DNA of 50,820 nucleotides from an uncultured Lachnospiraceae bacterium (lineage in GTDB: Bacteria > Bacillota > Clostridia > Lachnospirales > Anaerotignaceae): assembly GCA_944383855.1 (NCBI GenBank), contig CALWRB010000026.1, positions 1 through 50,820 of the forward strand. Direction: 5' to 3'. The notes beneath the pieces were generated by a model. That model was not told the DNA's origin, did not search any database, and worked only from the letters and a program-made list of their open reading frames with translations. This document shows positions 22,890-32,195 of the stretch, in pieces (position 1 is the stretch's first letter; every line of letters starts with the position of its first letter). The translations under genes were made by a program, and so were the position numbers.

Positions 22890-24197
22890 ATGATGCAGAT
22901 TTATAATATGGCAGAAGTACCGTTACAGGAAATTTTAGACAGAAGTGAGCAGGAACAGGCAGATGTGACAGGAATCGTAAAAGAAATTCTGCAAAAAGTA
23001 AAAACGGAAAAAGATGCCGCGCTGTTTTACTATCTGGAAAAATTCGATCAGGTGACCTTAGATTCTTTATTGGTCAGTGATGGCGAGATGGAAGAAGCTT
23101 TTGCCAAGACCGATGCCTATTTTATTGAAACCTTGCGGCAGGCGGCGGAAAATATTACGTCATACCACAAAAGACAGGTCAGAGAAGGCTATACGATCAC
23201 GGAAAAAGCAGGGGTCGTGGTAGGACAAAAAATCACGCCGATCGCAAAGGTCGGAATTTATGTCCCCGGTGGTACGGCAAGCTATCCCAGCAGTGTCTTG
23301 ATGAACGCGATCCCCGCAAAACTTGCCGGTGTGGAGGAAATCGTGATGACAACTCCCCCCGGAAAAGACGGGAAGATCCCTGCCGTGATATTGGCAGCGG
23401 CAAAAATCGCAGGTGTGACAAAAATCGTAAAATGCGGCGGTGCACAGGCGATTGCTGCCTTGGCATACGGTACGGAGAGTGTGCCGAAAGTCGATAAAAT
23501 CGTGGGACCCGGTAATTTGTTTGTCGCAACGGCAAAACAAATGGTTTATGGTATGGTAGACATTGATATGGTCGCTGGACCCAGTGAAATTTTGGTTTTG
23601 GCAGACCGCAGTGCGAATGCTGCGCATGTTGCGGCAGATCTGCTTTCACAGGCGGAACATGATAAGATGGCGTCCGCTGTTTTGGTGACCGATACCGAAC
23701 AGATGGCATATGCGGTGCAGAAGGAAGTGGAACGGCAGCTGAAAACGCTGCCCAGAGAAGAAATCGCACGAAGCAGCATTGAGCATAGAGGGAAAATATT
23801 GGTCGCAAATGATTTACGGCAGGCGGTGCTTGCTGTGAATGCCATTGCACCGGAACATTTGGAGCTTTGTGTGGAAGATCCGTTTGGTATGCTTGCTGAG
23901 ATCAAAAATGCGGGTTCCATATTCCTCGGGAAATATACCCCGGAAGCAATGGGAGATTATTTTGCGGGGACCAATCACGTTTTGCCCACAGGCGGCAGAG
24001 CGAAGTTTTCCAGCCCCTTAAGTGTAGATGATTTTATCAAGAAATCCTGCTTTTTATACTATAACAAGGAAGCGCTGGAAGCTGTGAAAGACCGTGTGGC
24101 GGATTTTGCCCAAAGAGAAGGCTTGGACGCGCACGGCAGAAGTGTTTTGATTCGTTTTGATGAAAGGATAACAGAGGAAAAGAGGGAAGAAAAATGA
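22890..24197 (+). CDS. hisD: Histidinol dehydrogenase
   Basis: This Zn- and NAD-dependent enzyme oxidises histidinol to histidine in two steps. The 435-residue length is normal. Visible signatures are VGIYVPGGTASYPSSVLMNA, KCGGAQAIAALAYGT, IVGPGNLFVATAKQ, AGPSEILVLAD, DLLSQAEHD and APEHLEL, covering the substrate, NAD and zinc sites, and GTNHVLPTGG. Two ATG codons open it; GAGGTGAAG is the ribosome binding site. Confidence 0.97.
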   Translation: MMQIYNMAEVPLQEILDRSEQEQADVTGIVKEILQKVKTEKDAALFYYLEKFDQVTLDSLLVSDGEMEEAFAKTDAYFIETLRQAAENITSYHKRQVREGYTITEKAGVVVGQKITPIAKVGIYVPGGTASYPSSVLMNAIPAKLAGVEEIVMTTPPGKDGKIPAVILAAAKIAGVTKIVKCGGAQAIAALAYGTESVPKVDKIVGPGNLFVATAKQMVYGMVDIDMVAGPSEILVLADRSANAAHVAADLLSQAEHDKMASAVLVTDTEQMAYAVQKEVERQLKTLPREEIARSSIEHRGKILVANDLRQAVLAVNAIAPEHLELCVEDPFGMLAEIKNAGSIFLGKYTPEAMGDYFAGTNHVLPTGGRAKFSSPLSVDDFIKKSCFLYYNKEALEAVKDRVADFAQREGLDAHGRSVLIRFDERITEEKREEK

Positions 24198-25249
24198 GCC
24201 GTTTTTTAGCTGAGAAATACCAAGGAATGGAGCCTTATACGCCGGGAGAACAGCCTCAGGACAGAAAGTACATCAAGCTGAATACCAATGAAAGTCCTTA
24301 CCCTCCCAGTCCGAAAGTAATAGAAGCCATCAATGCGGAGGAAGTTTCCAAATTAAGACTGTACCCCGACCCGGAGGCAAAGCTGCTGGTGCAGGCAATG
24401 GCAAAGCACTACGGACTGCTTCCTTCTCAGGTAATGGTCGGCAACGGTTCCGATGAGATCTTAGCATTTTGTTACATGGCATTCGGGCAGAAAGGCATTT
24501 GCTATCCTTCCATCAGTTACGGTTTTTATCCCGTTTTCTCGGAAATTTTCGGTGTAAAAGGACAGGCGATCCCGTTAAAAGAGGATTTTACCATTTGCAT
24601 TGATGACTACAAAAATGTGGGTAAATCGATCGTGATCGCAAACCCCAATGCCCCGACCGGTATTTGTCTGACCTTGGAACAGATCGAGGAGATTTTACAA
24701 GCCAATCCGAATGATGTGGTGATGATCGATGAGGCGTATGTGGATTTTGGTGCTGTATCCGCATTGCCGCTGTTAGAAAAATATGATAATCTAATGATTA
24801 TTCAGACATTTTCGAAATCTCGCTCTTTGGCGGGCGGCAGATTGGGTTTTGCTTTTGCATCAGAGGAGCTGATCGAGGATCTGAATAAAATGAAATTCAG
24901 TTTTAACCCTTACAATATCAACCGCCTGACAATGCTTGCGGGGGTTGCGGCGATTGAAGATCAGGCTTATTTCGAACAGTGCAGCGCGCGTATCCAGAAA
25001 ACAAGGGCGTACACGACGCAGGCTTTGCAGGCGCTTGGGTTTACGGTTCTGCCTTCTATGGCAAACTTTATTTTCGCAAAACCAAGTGCGATCAGCGGGA
25101 CAGAATATTTCACAAGACTGCGTCAGGCAGGTGTTTTGGTTCGGCATTGGAACAAACCTCTGATCGAGGACTATGTGCGTATCACGATTGGCAGTGAGGA
25201 AGAAATGGAAGCGTTGGTACAGATCACGAAGGAGATTTTACAGGTATGA
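24194..25249 (+). CDS. hisC: Histidinol-phosphate aminotransferase
   Basis: A PLP-dependent class I/II aminotransferase converting imidazole-acetol phosphate and glutamate to histidinol phosphate. The 351-residue protein has LNTNESPYPPSP at the start, VGNGSDEIL, NPNAPTGI, IDEAYVDFG and the PLP-lysine motif TFSKSRSLAGGRLGFA. It overlaps hisD by four bases (ATGA), showing translational coupling. Confidence 0.96.
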   Translation: MSRFLAEKYQGMEPYTPGEQPQDRKYIKLNTNESPYPPSPKVIEAINAEEVSKLRLYPDPEAKLLVQAMAKHYGLLPSQVMVGNGSDEILAFCYMAFGQKGICYPSISYGFYPVFSEIFGVKGQAIPLKEDFTICIDDYKNVGKSIVIANPNAPTGICLTLEQIEEILQANPNDVVMIDEAYVDFGAVSALPLLEKYDNLMIIQTFSKSRSLAGGRLGFAFASEELIEDLNKMKFSFNPYNINRLTMLAGVAAIEDQAYFEQCSARIQKTRAYTTQALQALGFTVLPSMANFIFAKPSAISGTEYFTRLRQAGVLVRHWNKPLIEDYVRITIGSEEEMEALVQITKEILQV

Positions 25250-25833
25250 GAAAACAGGACTTTGTAAGAACTACCAAGGAAACCAATATCAAAGGATCCA
25301 TCTGTCTGGACGGCAGCGGAAATTGCGTTTGTGACAGCGGCTGCGGCTTTTTGAATCATATGCTGGAGCTGTTTGCGGCGCACGGTAAGTTTGATTTGGA
25401 GTTGTCTTGTCGGGGCGATACAGATGTGGACTATCATCACACGACGGAAGATATCGGGATCGCGCTGGGAGAAGCCATCAAGAACGCATTGGGAGAAAAA
25501 CGCGGTATCCGCAGATATGGCAGTTTCCTTTTGCCGATGGACGAAGCGTTGGTTTTATGCGCGTTAGACATCAGCGGCAGAACGCATTTGTCCTATGATG
25601 TTACGATCCCGACGCAAAAAGTGGGTGATTTTGATACAGAACTGGTACAGGAATTTTTCGAAGCACTTTGCCGCAGCATGGGTTTAACTTTGCATATCAA
25701 ACAGCTTTCCGGCTGCAACAGCCATCATATTATAGAGGCTGTATTCAAGGGATTTGCCCGTGCGCTGGCAGAGGCAGTCAGCATTGATGAAGCTTTTCGC
25801 GACAAGATCCCTTCCACAAAAGGCGTGCTATAA
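25246..25833 (+). CDS. hisB: Imidazoleglycerol-phosphate dehydratase
   Basis: Catalyses dehydration of imidazole glycerol phosphate. At 195 residues it is the single-domain dehydratase, not the fused enzyme of enterobacteria, so histidinol phosphatase must be separate (see the PHP gene at the operon's end). Manganese-binding motifs are CGFLNHMLELFAAHG, DYHHTTEDIG and SGCNSHHIIEA. It overlaps hisC by four bases. Confidence 0.97.
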   Translation: MRKQDFVRTTKETNIKGSICLDGSGNCVCDSGCGFLNHMLELFAAHGKFDLELSCRGDTDVDYHHTTEDIGIALGEAIKNALGEKRGIRRYGSFLLPMDEALVLCALDISGRTHLSYDVTIPTQKVGDFDTELVQEFFEALCRSMGLTLHIKQLSGCNSHHIIEAVFKGFARALAEAVSIDEAFRDKIPSTKGVL

Positions 25834-25847
25834 GGAGGAGGGTACAT

Positions 25848-26462
25848 ATGACAGCAGTGATAGATTACGGTGTGGGGAATTTGTTTTCTCTTTGCAGTTC
25901 GCTTGCCTTTTTGGGTGTGGAAGCTGTAGTGACAAACCGCGTGGAAGATTTACAAAAGGCAGATCGCATCATACTGCCGGGGGTAGGTGCGTTTGGTGAT
26001 GCGATCGCAAAATTGAACGAAACAGGGTTAGTGGAACCACTGCGGGAAGAAGTAAAAAAAGGAAAACCGCTTCTTGGCATTTGTCTTGGCATGCAGCTTT
26101 TATTTGAACAGAGCAAGGAATACGGGACGCATCAGGGGCTTGGTTTTCTCAAAGGTGTGGTTTCTCCTCTTGCGGACGATATTACAACGGGTTTAAAAGT
26201 GCCGGAAATGGGTTGGAACAGCCTGCAATTTCAGAAAAAAGAGCACCCCTTGGTGAAATATATCAAAGAAGGCGATTATGTCTATTATGTGCATAGCTTT
26301 TACGCAAAGGACTGTGCGGATAGTCTGGTGGCATATTCTGAGTATGAGGTACAGGTGCCCGGTATCGTTGGAAACGGCATGGTCATGGGGACGCAGTTTC
26401 ACCCCGAAAAAAGCGGTGCGGTCGGTCTTGCGATTTTGAAAGCATTTTGCGAATTGAAATGA
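25848..26462 (+). CDS. hisH: Imidazole glycerol phosphate synthase, glutaminase subunit
   Basis: HisH hydrolyses glutamine and channels ammonia to HisF. The 204-residue class I amidotransferase shows ILPGVGAFGDA, the nucleophile elbow GICLGMQLLFE, YYVHSFYA, and the catalytic His-Glu pair in GTQFHPEKSG. TAAGGAGGAGG lies upstream of ATG 25848. Confidence 0.97.
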   Translation: MTAVIDYGVGNLFSLCSSLAFLGVEAVVTNRVEDLQKADRIILPGVGAFGDAIAKLNETGLVEPLREEVKKGKPLLGICLGMQLLFEQSKEYGTHQGLGFLKGVVSPLADDITTGLKVPEMGWNSLQFQKKEHPLVKYIKEGDYVYYVHSFYAKDCADSLVAYSEYEVQVPGIVGNGMVMGTQFHPEKSGAVGLAILKAFCELK

Positions 26463-26481
26463 GGAGAGGAAGGCTGAGAAA

Positions 26482-27207
26482 ATGAAAATATTTCCTGCGA
26501 TTGATTTAAGAGGCGGCAAAGTGGTTCGCCTGTTTCAAGGCGATTATGATAAAATGACAGTCTATGGAGACGATCCGATTTCCGTGGCACGCGGATTTCA
26601 GGAAAAAGGCGCTTCCTGTCTGCATGTGGTGGATCTGGACGGTGCAAAAGACGGCGTTCTGGTGAATGACAGCATCATTCGAGAAATCGCGACACAGGTC
26701 GGTATGTTTGTAGAAGTCGGCGGCGGTATTCGGGATATGGCGCGTGTGGAAAGCTATCTGAATGCAGGGGTTTCTCGTGTCATTATCGGCACTTCTGCGG
26801 TAACAGACCCTGATTTTCTGGAAGCAGCCGTGAAAAAATACGGAGATAAAATTGCGGTCGGTGTGGACGCGAAAGACGGTTATGTCGCCATTAACGGCTG
26901 GAAGGAAGTCACCGACATCGAGAGCTTTTCTTTCTGCAAAAAACTGTATGATATGGGCGTTTCTACGGTGATCTATACGGATATTGCAAAAGACGGCGGC
27001 TTGGGCGGCACCAATATAGAAGCATACGCGAAGCTGAAGGAGATCAAAGGGCTTTCCGTTACCGCTTCCGGCGGAATTTCTTCTGTAGAGGAGATCAAAA
27101 CGCTTTCTTCTTTGGTAGACGCCGCGATATTGGGAAAAGCGCTGTATGACGGGAAATTGGATCTGGCTGAAGCGGTGAAAGCAGGGGAAGGAGCGGAAAA
27201 AATATGA
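26482..27207 (+). CDS. hisA: ProFAR isomerase
   Basis: HisA isomerises ProFAR to PRFAR on a TIM barrel. The 241-residue protein has the catalytic aspartates in AIDLRGGKVVRLFQGDY (residue about 8) and VIYTDIAKDGGLGGTN (about 130), plus the half-barrel phosphate sites VEVGGGIRD and TASGGISSVEEI. The GAGGAGAGGAAG stretch is the ribosome binding site. Confidence 0.96.
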   Translation: MKIFPAIDLRGGKVVRLFQGDYDKMTVYGDDPISVARGFQEKGASCLHVVDLDGAKDGVLVNDSIIREIATQVGMFVEVGGGIRDMARVESYLNAGVSRVIIGTSAVTDPDFLEAAVKKYGDKIAVGVDAKDGYVAINGWKEVTDIESFSFCKKLYDMGVSTVIYTDIAKDGGLGGTNIEAYAKLKEIKGLSVTASGGISSVEEIKTLSSLVDAAILGKALYDGKLDLAEAVKAGEGAEKI

Positions 27208-27959
27208 TTACAAAGCGTATCATTCCCTGTTTGGACATTCGTGACGGCAGGGTAGTGAAAGGAACTAATTTCGAAGGGATCCGTGACGTGGCAGACCCTG
27301 TGGAAATGGCTCGCTTTTATAACGAAAGCGGCGCGGACGAATTGGTGTTTTATGACATTACCGCCAGCTTTGAGCAAAGGAAGCTGTTTACGGAAATTCT
27401 GAAAAAAGTGGCTTCTGAAATTTTTATTCCGCTGACAGTCGGCGGAGGCATACAGACGGTGGAGGATTTTGACCGTGTGCTCAAATGCGGTGCGGATAAG
27501 GTCAGCGTCAACAGCGGCGCGATCAAAAATCCTGATTTGATACGGGAAGCGGCACAAAAATACGGTGATCAGTGCGTTGTGCTTTCAATGGACGTCAAAC
27601 GTGTGGACGGAAAATTTACGGTTTTTGCCAAAGGCGGAAGGGAGAACACAGGTCTGGACGCGATCGAGTGGGCAGTTAAAGGCGTACAAAACGGTGCGGG
27701 AGAACTTGTGATCAACAGTATTGATACAGACGGTGTCAGAAACGGCTTTGATCTGGAAATGTTAAATGCCATTGCCGCACATGTAGATGTACCGATCATT
27801 GCTTCCGGCGGTGCGGGAACGATGGAGCATTTTGCGGAATTGTTTCAATATCCTTCGATGGACGCAGGGCTTGCGGCAGGTATTTTCCATACCAAAGAAG
27901 TGGAGATCCGTGCGTTGAAACAGTTTTTGCGCGACAGAGGAATCGAAATGCGTGTGTAA
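27204..27959 (+). CDS. hisF: Imidazole glycerol phosphate synthase, cyclase subunit
   Basis: HisF uses ammonia from HisH to form imidazole glycerol phosphate and AICAR. The 251-residue TIM barrel has [18 protein letters not shown] with the first catalytic Asp, [28 protein letters not shown] with the second catalytic Asp, and [12 protein letters not shown]. It overlaps hisA by four bases. Confidence 0.97.
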   Translation: MITKRIIPCLDIRDGRVVKGTNFEGIRDVADPVEMARFYNESGADELVFYDITASFEQRKLFTEILKKVASEIFIPLTVGGGIQTVEDFDRVLKCGADKVSVNSGAIKNPDLIREAAQKYGDQCVVLSMDVKRVDGKFTVFAKGGRENTGLDAIEWAVKGVQNGAGELVINSIDTDGVRNGFDLEMLNAIAAHVDVPIIASGGAGTMEHFAELFQYPSMDAGLAAGIFHTKEVEIRALKQFLRDRGIEMRV

Positions 27960-27978
27960 AAAAAGAGGGGACAGGACA

Positions 27979-28614
27979 ATGGAATTGAAATTTGATGAAA
28001 AAGGACTCATTCCTGCGATTGTGCAGGATCATTATACCAAACAGGTGCTGACATTGGCATATATGAATCGCGAAAGTCTGGAAATCAGCATCAAAGAAAG
28101 AAAAACTTGTTTTTACAGTCGTAGCAGACAGGAACTTTGGAGAAAAGGCGAAACTTCCGGAAATTATCAGCATATCGTCAGTATCTATGCCGATTGTGAC
28201 GGAGATGCGCTGGTCGTTGAAGTCGTAAAAGACGGTCCCGCTTGCCATACAGGCAGTGAAAGCTGTTTCTTTGAGCCGCTTTATATCAGCGAGGAGCTGA
28301 AACAGTTTTCTTATGAAGGTTTGTACCGCCTGATCGAAGGCAGAAAGACAGACCCGAAAGAGGGCAGTTATACCACATATTTGTTTGAAAAAGGTATGGA
28401 AAAGATACTGAAAAAAGTCGGAGAGGAATCCACAGAGGTTATCATTGCGGCTGCCAAAAATGATAAGGAAGAAACGGTTTATGAGATTGCAGATTTGGCG
28501 TATCATGTGATGGTTATGATGGTGGAAGCCGGGATCAGCTTGAAAGATGTGGCGGCAGAACTGGAAAAACGTCATGTTGTGGATCATAAAGTGAAACAGG
28601 AGAGAATGCAGTGA
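27979..28614 (+). CDS. hisIE: Bifunctional PR-AMP cyclohydrolase / PR-ATP pyrophosphatase
   Basis: A HisI-HisE fusion of 211 residues for steps two and three. The HisI part (about 1-105) has [17 protein letters not shown], the metal-binding DCDGDA and the late Cys motif [10 protein letters not shown]. The HisE part (about 118-205) has [19 protein letters not shown] helix and [17 protein letters not shown], the MazG-like acidic site. ATG 27979 lies after AGAGGGGACAGG; an upstream in-frame ATG at 27952 falls in hisF and has no ribosome binding site. Confidence 0.96.
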   Translation: MELKFDEKGLIPAIVQDHYTKQVLTLAYMNRESLEISIKERKTCFYSRSRQELWRKGETSGNYQHIVSIYADCDGDALVVEVVKDGPACHTGSESCFFEPLYISEELKQFSYEGLYRLIEGRKTDPKEGSYTTYLFEKGMEKILKKVGEESTEVIIAAAKNDKEETVYEIADLAYHVMVMMVEAGISLKDVAAELEKRHVVDHKVKQERMQ

Positions 28615-29450
28615 TGAAACTGACGGCAAATGCACATACGCACACTACTTGGTGTGACGGAAAGAATACAGCGGAAGAAATGGTGCAGGCTGCCATCGCG
28701 GCAGGGTTTGACTGCATCGGATTTAGCGGTCACAGTTATACAGCTTTTGACGAAAGCTATGCTATGAGTCTTGCCGCAACCGAGCTGTATCGGAAAGAAT
28801 TGCTGAAGCTGCGTCAAAAATACAAGGAGCAGATCTATGTTTCCATTGGGTTAGAGTGGGACTGGTACTCCGACCAGATCCCGCGTGAGGCATATGATTA
28901 TGTAATTGGAAGTGTGCACTATATTTACAGCGATCGCACCGGAAAATACTATACCATCGATTACACACCGGAGGAATTTTCCGATTGCCTGACAGAAGCC
29001 TTTGATGGTGATTTTTTCGCGATGGCAAAAGCCTATTACACGTCTGTAGCCGATATGGCAACGCAGCGCAAACCTGATATCATTGGACATTTGGATTTGC
29101 TGCGTAAACTGAATGCAGATAATCGTTTTTTTGACGAAACGGAGGAAGCTTACTTGACATTGGCAAAAAAGGCGGCGAAGGTCTGTATCGAAAACGGCTG
29201 TATCATTGAAATCAACACAGGCGGAATGTATAAAGGGTATCGTGATACACCGTACCCCGCGATGCAGTTGCTTCGCTATATTGCGCAGGAAAACGGAAAA
29301 ATCGCGATCCACTCCGACGCGCATGATACAAAAGGCATCGATTTTTATTTTCCGGAAGCGCTGCAAATGGCAAAAGACGCCGGATTTCGAGAAGTTTGGC
29401 AACTGACCAAACAGGGTATGCAGCCTTTTTCCTTAGACGAGGAAAAATAA
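28614..29450 (+). CDS. hisK: Histidinol-phosphatase, PHP family
   Basis: A 278-residue PHP-domain phosphoesterase. Metal ligands are in NAHTHTTWCDG (H-x-H near residue 8), GFSGHSY, GLEWDWY (Glu), GSVHYI, IIGHLDLLRK and the final IHSDAHD. In Bacillota this family, not a HisB N-terminal domain, removes phosphate from histidinol phosphate, and here it completes the pathway. ATG 28614 overlaps the hisIE stop as TGATG; GTG 28611 is a less likely start. The symbol follows usage for this family (also called hisJ). Confidence 0.9.
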   Translation: MKLTANAHTHTTWCDGKNTAEEMVQAAIAAGFDCIGFSGHSYTAFDESYAMSLAATELYRKELLKLRQKYKEQIYVSIGLEWDWYSDQIPREAYDYVIGSVHYIYSDRTGKYYTIDYTPEEFSDCLTEAFDGDFFAMAKAYYTSVADMATQRKPDIIGHLDLLRKLNADNRFFDETEEAYLTLAKKAAKVCIENGCIIEINTGGMYKGYRDTPYPAMQLLRYIAQENGKIAIHSDAHDTKGIDFYFPEALQMAKDAGFREVWQLTKQGMQPFSLDEEK

Positions 29451-29497
29451 AGGATACACAATGGAAACATGTGTGTTCAAAAACAAACAACAAAAAG

Positions 29498-29540
29498 AAC
29501 AGGGGTCTTATCGGAAAAGTGACCGATAACCCCTGTTTTT
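29498..29540. terminator. Bidirectional terminator after the his operon
   Basis: AACAGGGG (29498-29505) pairs with CCCCTGTT (29530-29537) and TTATCGG with CCGATAA, over an eight-base loop. Runs of T and A flank it, so it also serves the minus-strand carboxypeptidase. Confidence 0.92.
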
Positions 29541-29571
29541 CTTATTTGCAACAAATCGATTCCAATATACC

Positions 29572-30978
29572 TCATATATGTTTGTTATGAGAATGATTAT
29601 GGTTTTGCAGCCTGCGTTTTCGTGCCATTTTCCGCGCCTTTCTGCGTTTTTCGTGCCGTATTTTGCCGATGGTGCGAGTGATACAAAGTAAAATACAAAA
29701 GGCAAGTAGTACGCTGCCTGCAATGATACCGATTTTTTTAAGCAGGGCATTTCTTGCCGCTTCTTCCATCGCGGCACGTTCCTCTGCTGTAGTAGCGGCG
29801 ATGGACTGTGTGGAAAGCAGATCTACGGTTTTGACTGTTTGACCGTTTAACAATACCGAAACAGTGCCTACGACTGCTCCCTGTTCTACAGGAGTCGAAA
29901 GACTGTCTTCTTTCAGGATCTGCGTGGTAACGGCAGATGCGTCGGTATCAAAGGGTACAGTGATGTAAATATCTTCCGCAGGCATCGCGGAAATGACACC
30001 TTTTTCTTCCGTTTTGTCCTCATAGGTTTCCATCACGGGGATCTGTGTAGCAACAGAAGCTGCCGTTGCCGCAAGCATAGTTTTGAAATTGGCGAATCCA
30101 TAGTCAAACAATGCGGCGGTATCGGTATAATGATTCGCACCGGTACAGCCAAGTGTAACGGCGATCAATGTGGTATCTCCCTCGCTGGCGGCGGTGACCA
30201 ATGTGTTTAACGCTTCATTGGTAAAACCGGTTTTCCCGGCAATGACATCTTCTCTGTAATAAGCAGAGTTGGAACGCATCATTTGATGCTGCCCATGCAG
30301 ATAACGGGTTTCAGACTGCAAATTAGTGGGCGGGATTTCGTAATAGGTTTCTTTGGCGATCGTTCTGAATTCTTCATGTTTGAGAAGCTCTTTCATGATC
30401 AATGCCATATCATAGGCAGTGGTATAGTGATTTTCGTCATGGAGCCCGTTGGCGTTGGTAAAGTGGGTGTTTTGACAACCCAATTCTTTTGCGCGTTCGG
30501 TCATATGTGCGGCAAAAGCTTCGATCGAACCATCTACATATTCCGCAACCGCGTTGGAGGCTTCATTTGCCGATTGCAGCATGATCGCGTACAGTGCCTG
30601 TTCCAGTGTGATGACTTCTCCCTCATCTAACGCGATGTGAGAACTGCCGTATTCGATACTGAAAACAGCTTCATGCGACATCGTCAATTCATCGGAAAGG
30701 GAACCGTTTTCCAGCGCCAGAAGCACCGTCATCAGTTTGGTGATGCTGGCGGGATACATGGTTTCATAAGCATTTTTTTCATATAGGATCTCTCCGGTGA
30801 CGGCATCTATCAAAATAGCCGCTTCTGCTGTGACGTCAGGTTGATCGTTTGAAGTCTGCGTACTCTTTTGTTCATCACTTGAAGCCGTGGATTCGGTTTC
30901 ACTCATGGCAAAAGCCGAGGTAAATGAAAAAACAGTGAGAAGAAATGCTAAAAATAAGGAAAAAAAACTTTTTTTCAT
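29572..30978 (-). CDS. D-alanyl-D-alanine carboxypeptidase (DacF-like, S11 family)
   Basis: A 468-residue penicillin-binding protein that trims the terminal D-Ala of peptidoglycan stems outside the membrane. It has an N-terminal signal peptide (about 1-24, ending near SAFA) and a serine-rich linker. The S11 active-site motifs are S78-I-T-K81, S136-A-N, and K249-T-G. After a C-terminal beta domain comes a membrane helix (about 415-437) and a basic, His/Asn-rich cytoplasmic tail, RRLQNHNHSHNKHI. Most family members end in an amphipathic helix, so the true transmembrane anchor plus His tail is unusual. ATG 30978 follows TAGGTGA; the frame extends 25 codons upstream without a ribosome binding site. 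Confidence 0.93.
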   Translation of the reverse strand: MKKSFFSLFLAFLLTVFSFTSAFAMSETESTASSDEQKSTQTSNDQPDVTAEAAILIDAVTGEILYEKNAYETMYPASITKLMTVLLALENGSLSDELTMSHEAVFSIEYGSSHIALDEGEVITLEQALYAIMLQSANEASNAVAEYVDGSIEAFAAHMTERAKELGCQNTHFTNANGLHDENHYTTAYDMALIMKELLKHEEFRTIAKETYYEIPPTNLQSETRYLHGQHQMMRSNSAYYREDVIAGKTGFTNEALNTLVTAASEGDTTLIAVTLGCTGANHYTDTAALFDYGFANFKTMLAATAASVATQIPVMETYEDKTEEKGVISAMPAEDIYITVPFDTDASAVTTQILKEDSLSTPVEQGAVVGTVSVLLNGQTVKTVDLLSTQSIAATTAEERAAMEEAARNALLKKIGIIAGSVLLAFCILLCITRTIGKIRHEKRRKARKMARKRRLQNHNHSHNKHI

Positions 30979-31097
30979 GAAATCACCTATAGGAGTTTTT
31001 GTATAAATATGGTATGATAATAAAGTATGAATTTGTGGTGCAAAAAGAATCACAAAATTTATTATAACAAAAATATAAAAGTTGAGAAGAGTTTTTT

Positions 31098-31487
31098 ATG
31101 AAGATATCATTAAAAAATCAACATTTGCTTCCAATTATGGCATTGGGAGTGTCTGTAGTGATGATTTTTGCTTCTATTTTTGTTTCTTGTCATAAGGTGC
31201 AAAAGGAACTGTCCATGGGAAGGGCTGTGCGGATATCCGAGCTTGTTTTGCCGGAGATCGCGCAGGTGGTACCGGAGGAGCAGGTCGTGGGAGATCTGTT
31301 CAATTTAAACACCGCGACCAAAGAAGAATTGATGCGCTTAGATGGGATCGGAGAAGTGAAGGCAGAAGCTATTTTAGAATATCGAAAACAGAACGGTGCT
31401 TTTACGACAGTGGAGGAATTGCTTGAGGTAAAGGGTATCGGAGAAAAAACTTATGAGAAAATAAAACAATATGTTTTGATCGAATAA
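31098..31487 (+). CDS. comEA: ComEA-like helix-hairpin-helix protein
   Basis: A 129-residue protein with one N-terminal membrane anchor (about 11-30) and a C-terminal ComEA-type helix-hairpin-helix domain (66-127), with the motifs FNLNTATKEELMRLDGIGEV and VKGIGEKTYEKIK. ComEA binds incoming double-stranded DNA at the outer face of the membrane in natural transformation. The comEC gene follows three genes later. It could instead be an uncharacterised HhH membrane protein, since the domain alone is common. The start ATG has a GAGAAGAG site. Confidence 0.85.
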   Translation: MKISLKNQHLLPIMALGVSVVMIFASIFVSCHKVQKELSMGRAVRISELVLPEIAQVVPEEQVVGDLFNLNTATKEELMRLDGIGEVKAEAILEYRKQNGAFTTVEELLEVKGIGEKTYEKIKQYVLIE

Positions 31488-31505
31488 AAAAAGGAGGGGC
31501 TTTTT

Positions 31506-32195
31506 GTGGCGTATCGAATATTGGTGGTGGATGATGAAAAACTGATCGTAAAAGGCATCAAGTTTTCTCTGGAACAGGACGGTATGGAAGTAACTGCCGC
31601 CTACGATGGAGAAGAAGCGCTGCAGTGCGTCAAGGACAGTGCGTTTGACTTGGTCGTTCTGGATGTTATGCTGCCGAAAATGGATGGATTGCAGGTATGT
31701 CAGATGATACGCGAGTTTTCGCAGATCCCGATTATCATGGTGACGGCAAAAGGCGAGGATATGGATAAAATTATGGGGCTGGAATACGGTGCAGATGATT
31801 ATATCACAAAACCGTTTAATATTCTGGAACTGAAGGCGAGGATCAAAGCGATCTTGCGCCGCAGTGTGAAAAAAGCCGTTAGCCCCGTGAAAGAAAAACA
31901 CACATTAAAGGCGAGAGGACTGGAACTGGAATATGAGAGCAGACGCGTTTTTGTGGAGGGAAAGGAAGTCAATTTGACGGCAAAGGAATTCGATCTTCTG
32001 GAACTGTTTATGGAAAACCCCGGAAAGGTTTATAGCAGAGAAATTTTGCTGGATACCGTGTGGGGATACGACTATCCCGGTGATGTGCGTACAGTAGATG
32101 TGCATGTGCGTCGGTTAAGAGAAAAAATCGAAACAAATCCCAGTGAACCGAAATATATCTTTACGAAATGGGGAGTTGGTTACTATTTTAACTAA
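31506..32195 (+). CDS. OmpR/PhoB-family response regulator
   Basis: A 229-residue regulator. The receiver domain (1-120) has the acidic pair D9-D10, phospho-acceptor D53 in VLDVMLPK and K in ITKPF. The winged-helix DNA-binding domain (about 130-229) ends with the typical VDVHVRRLREKIE and WGVGYYFN. The start is GTG 31506, seven bases after AGGAGGGG. It forms a two-component pair with the kinase encoded next, and its stop lies inside that gene's frame. The sequence is close to the WalR/PhoP type, but the target genes cannot be named. Confidence 0.93.
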   Translation: MAYRILVVDDEKLIVKGIKFSLEQDGMEVTAAYDGEEALQCVKDSAFDLVVLDVMLPKMDGLQVCQMIREFSQIPIIMVTAKGEDMDKIMGLEYGADDYITKPFNILELKARIKAILRRSVKKAVSPVKEKHTLKARGLELEYESRRVFVEGKEVNLTAKEFDLLELFMENPGKVYSREILLDTVWGYDYPGDVRTVDVHVRRLREKIETNPSEPKYIFTKWGVGYYFN

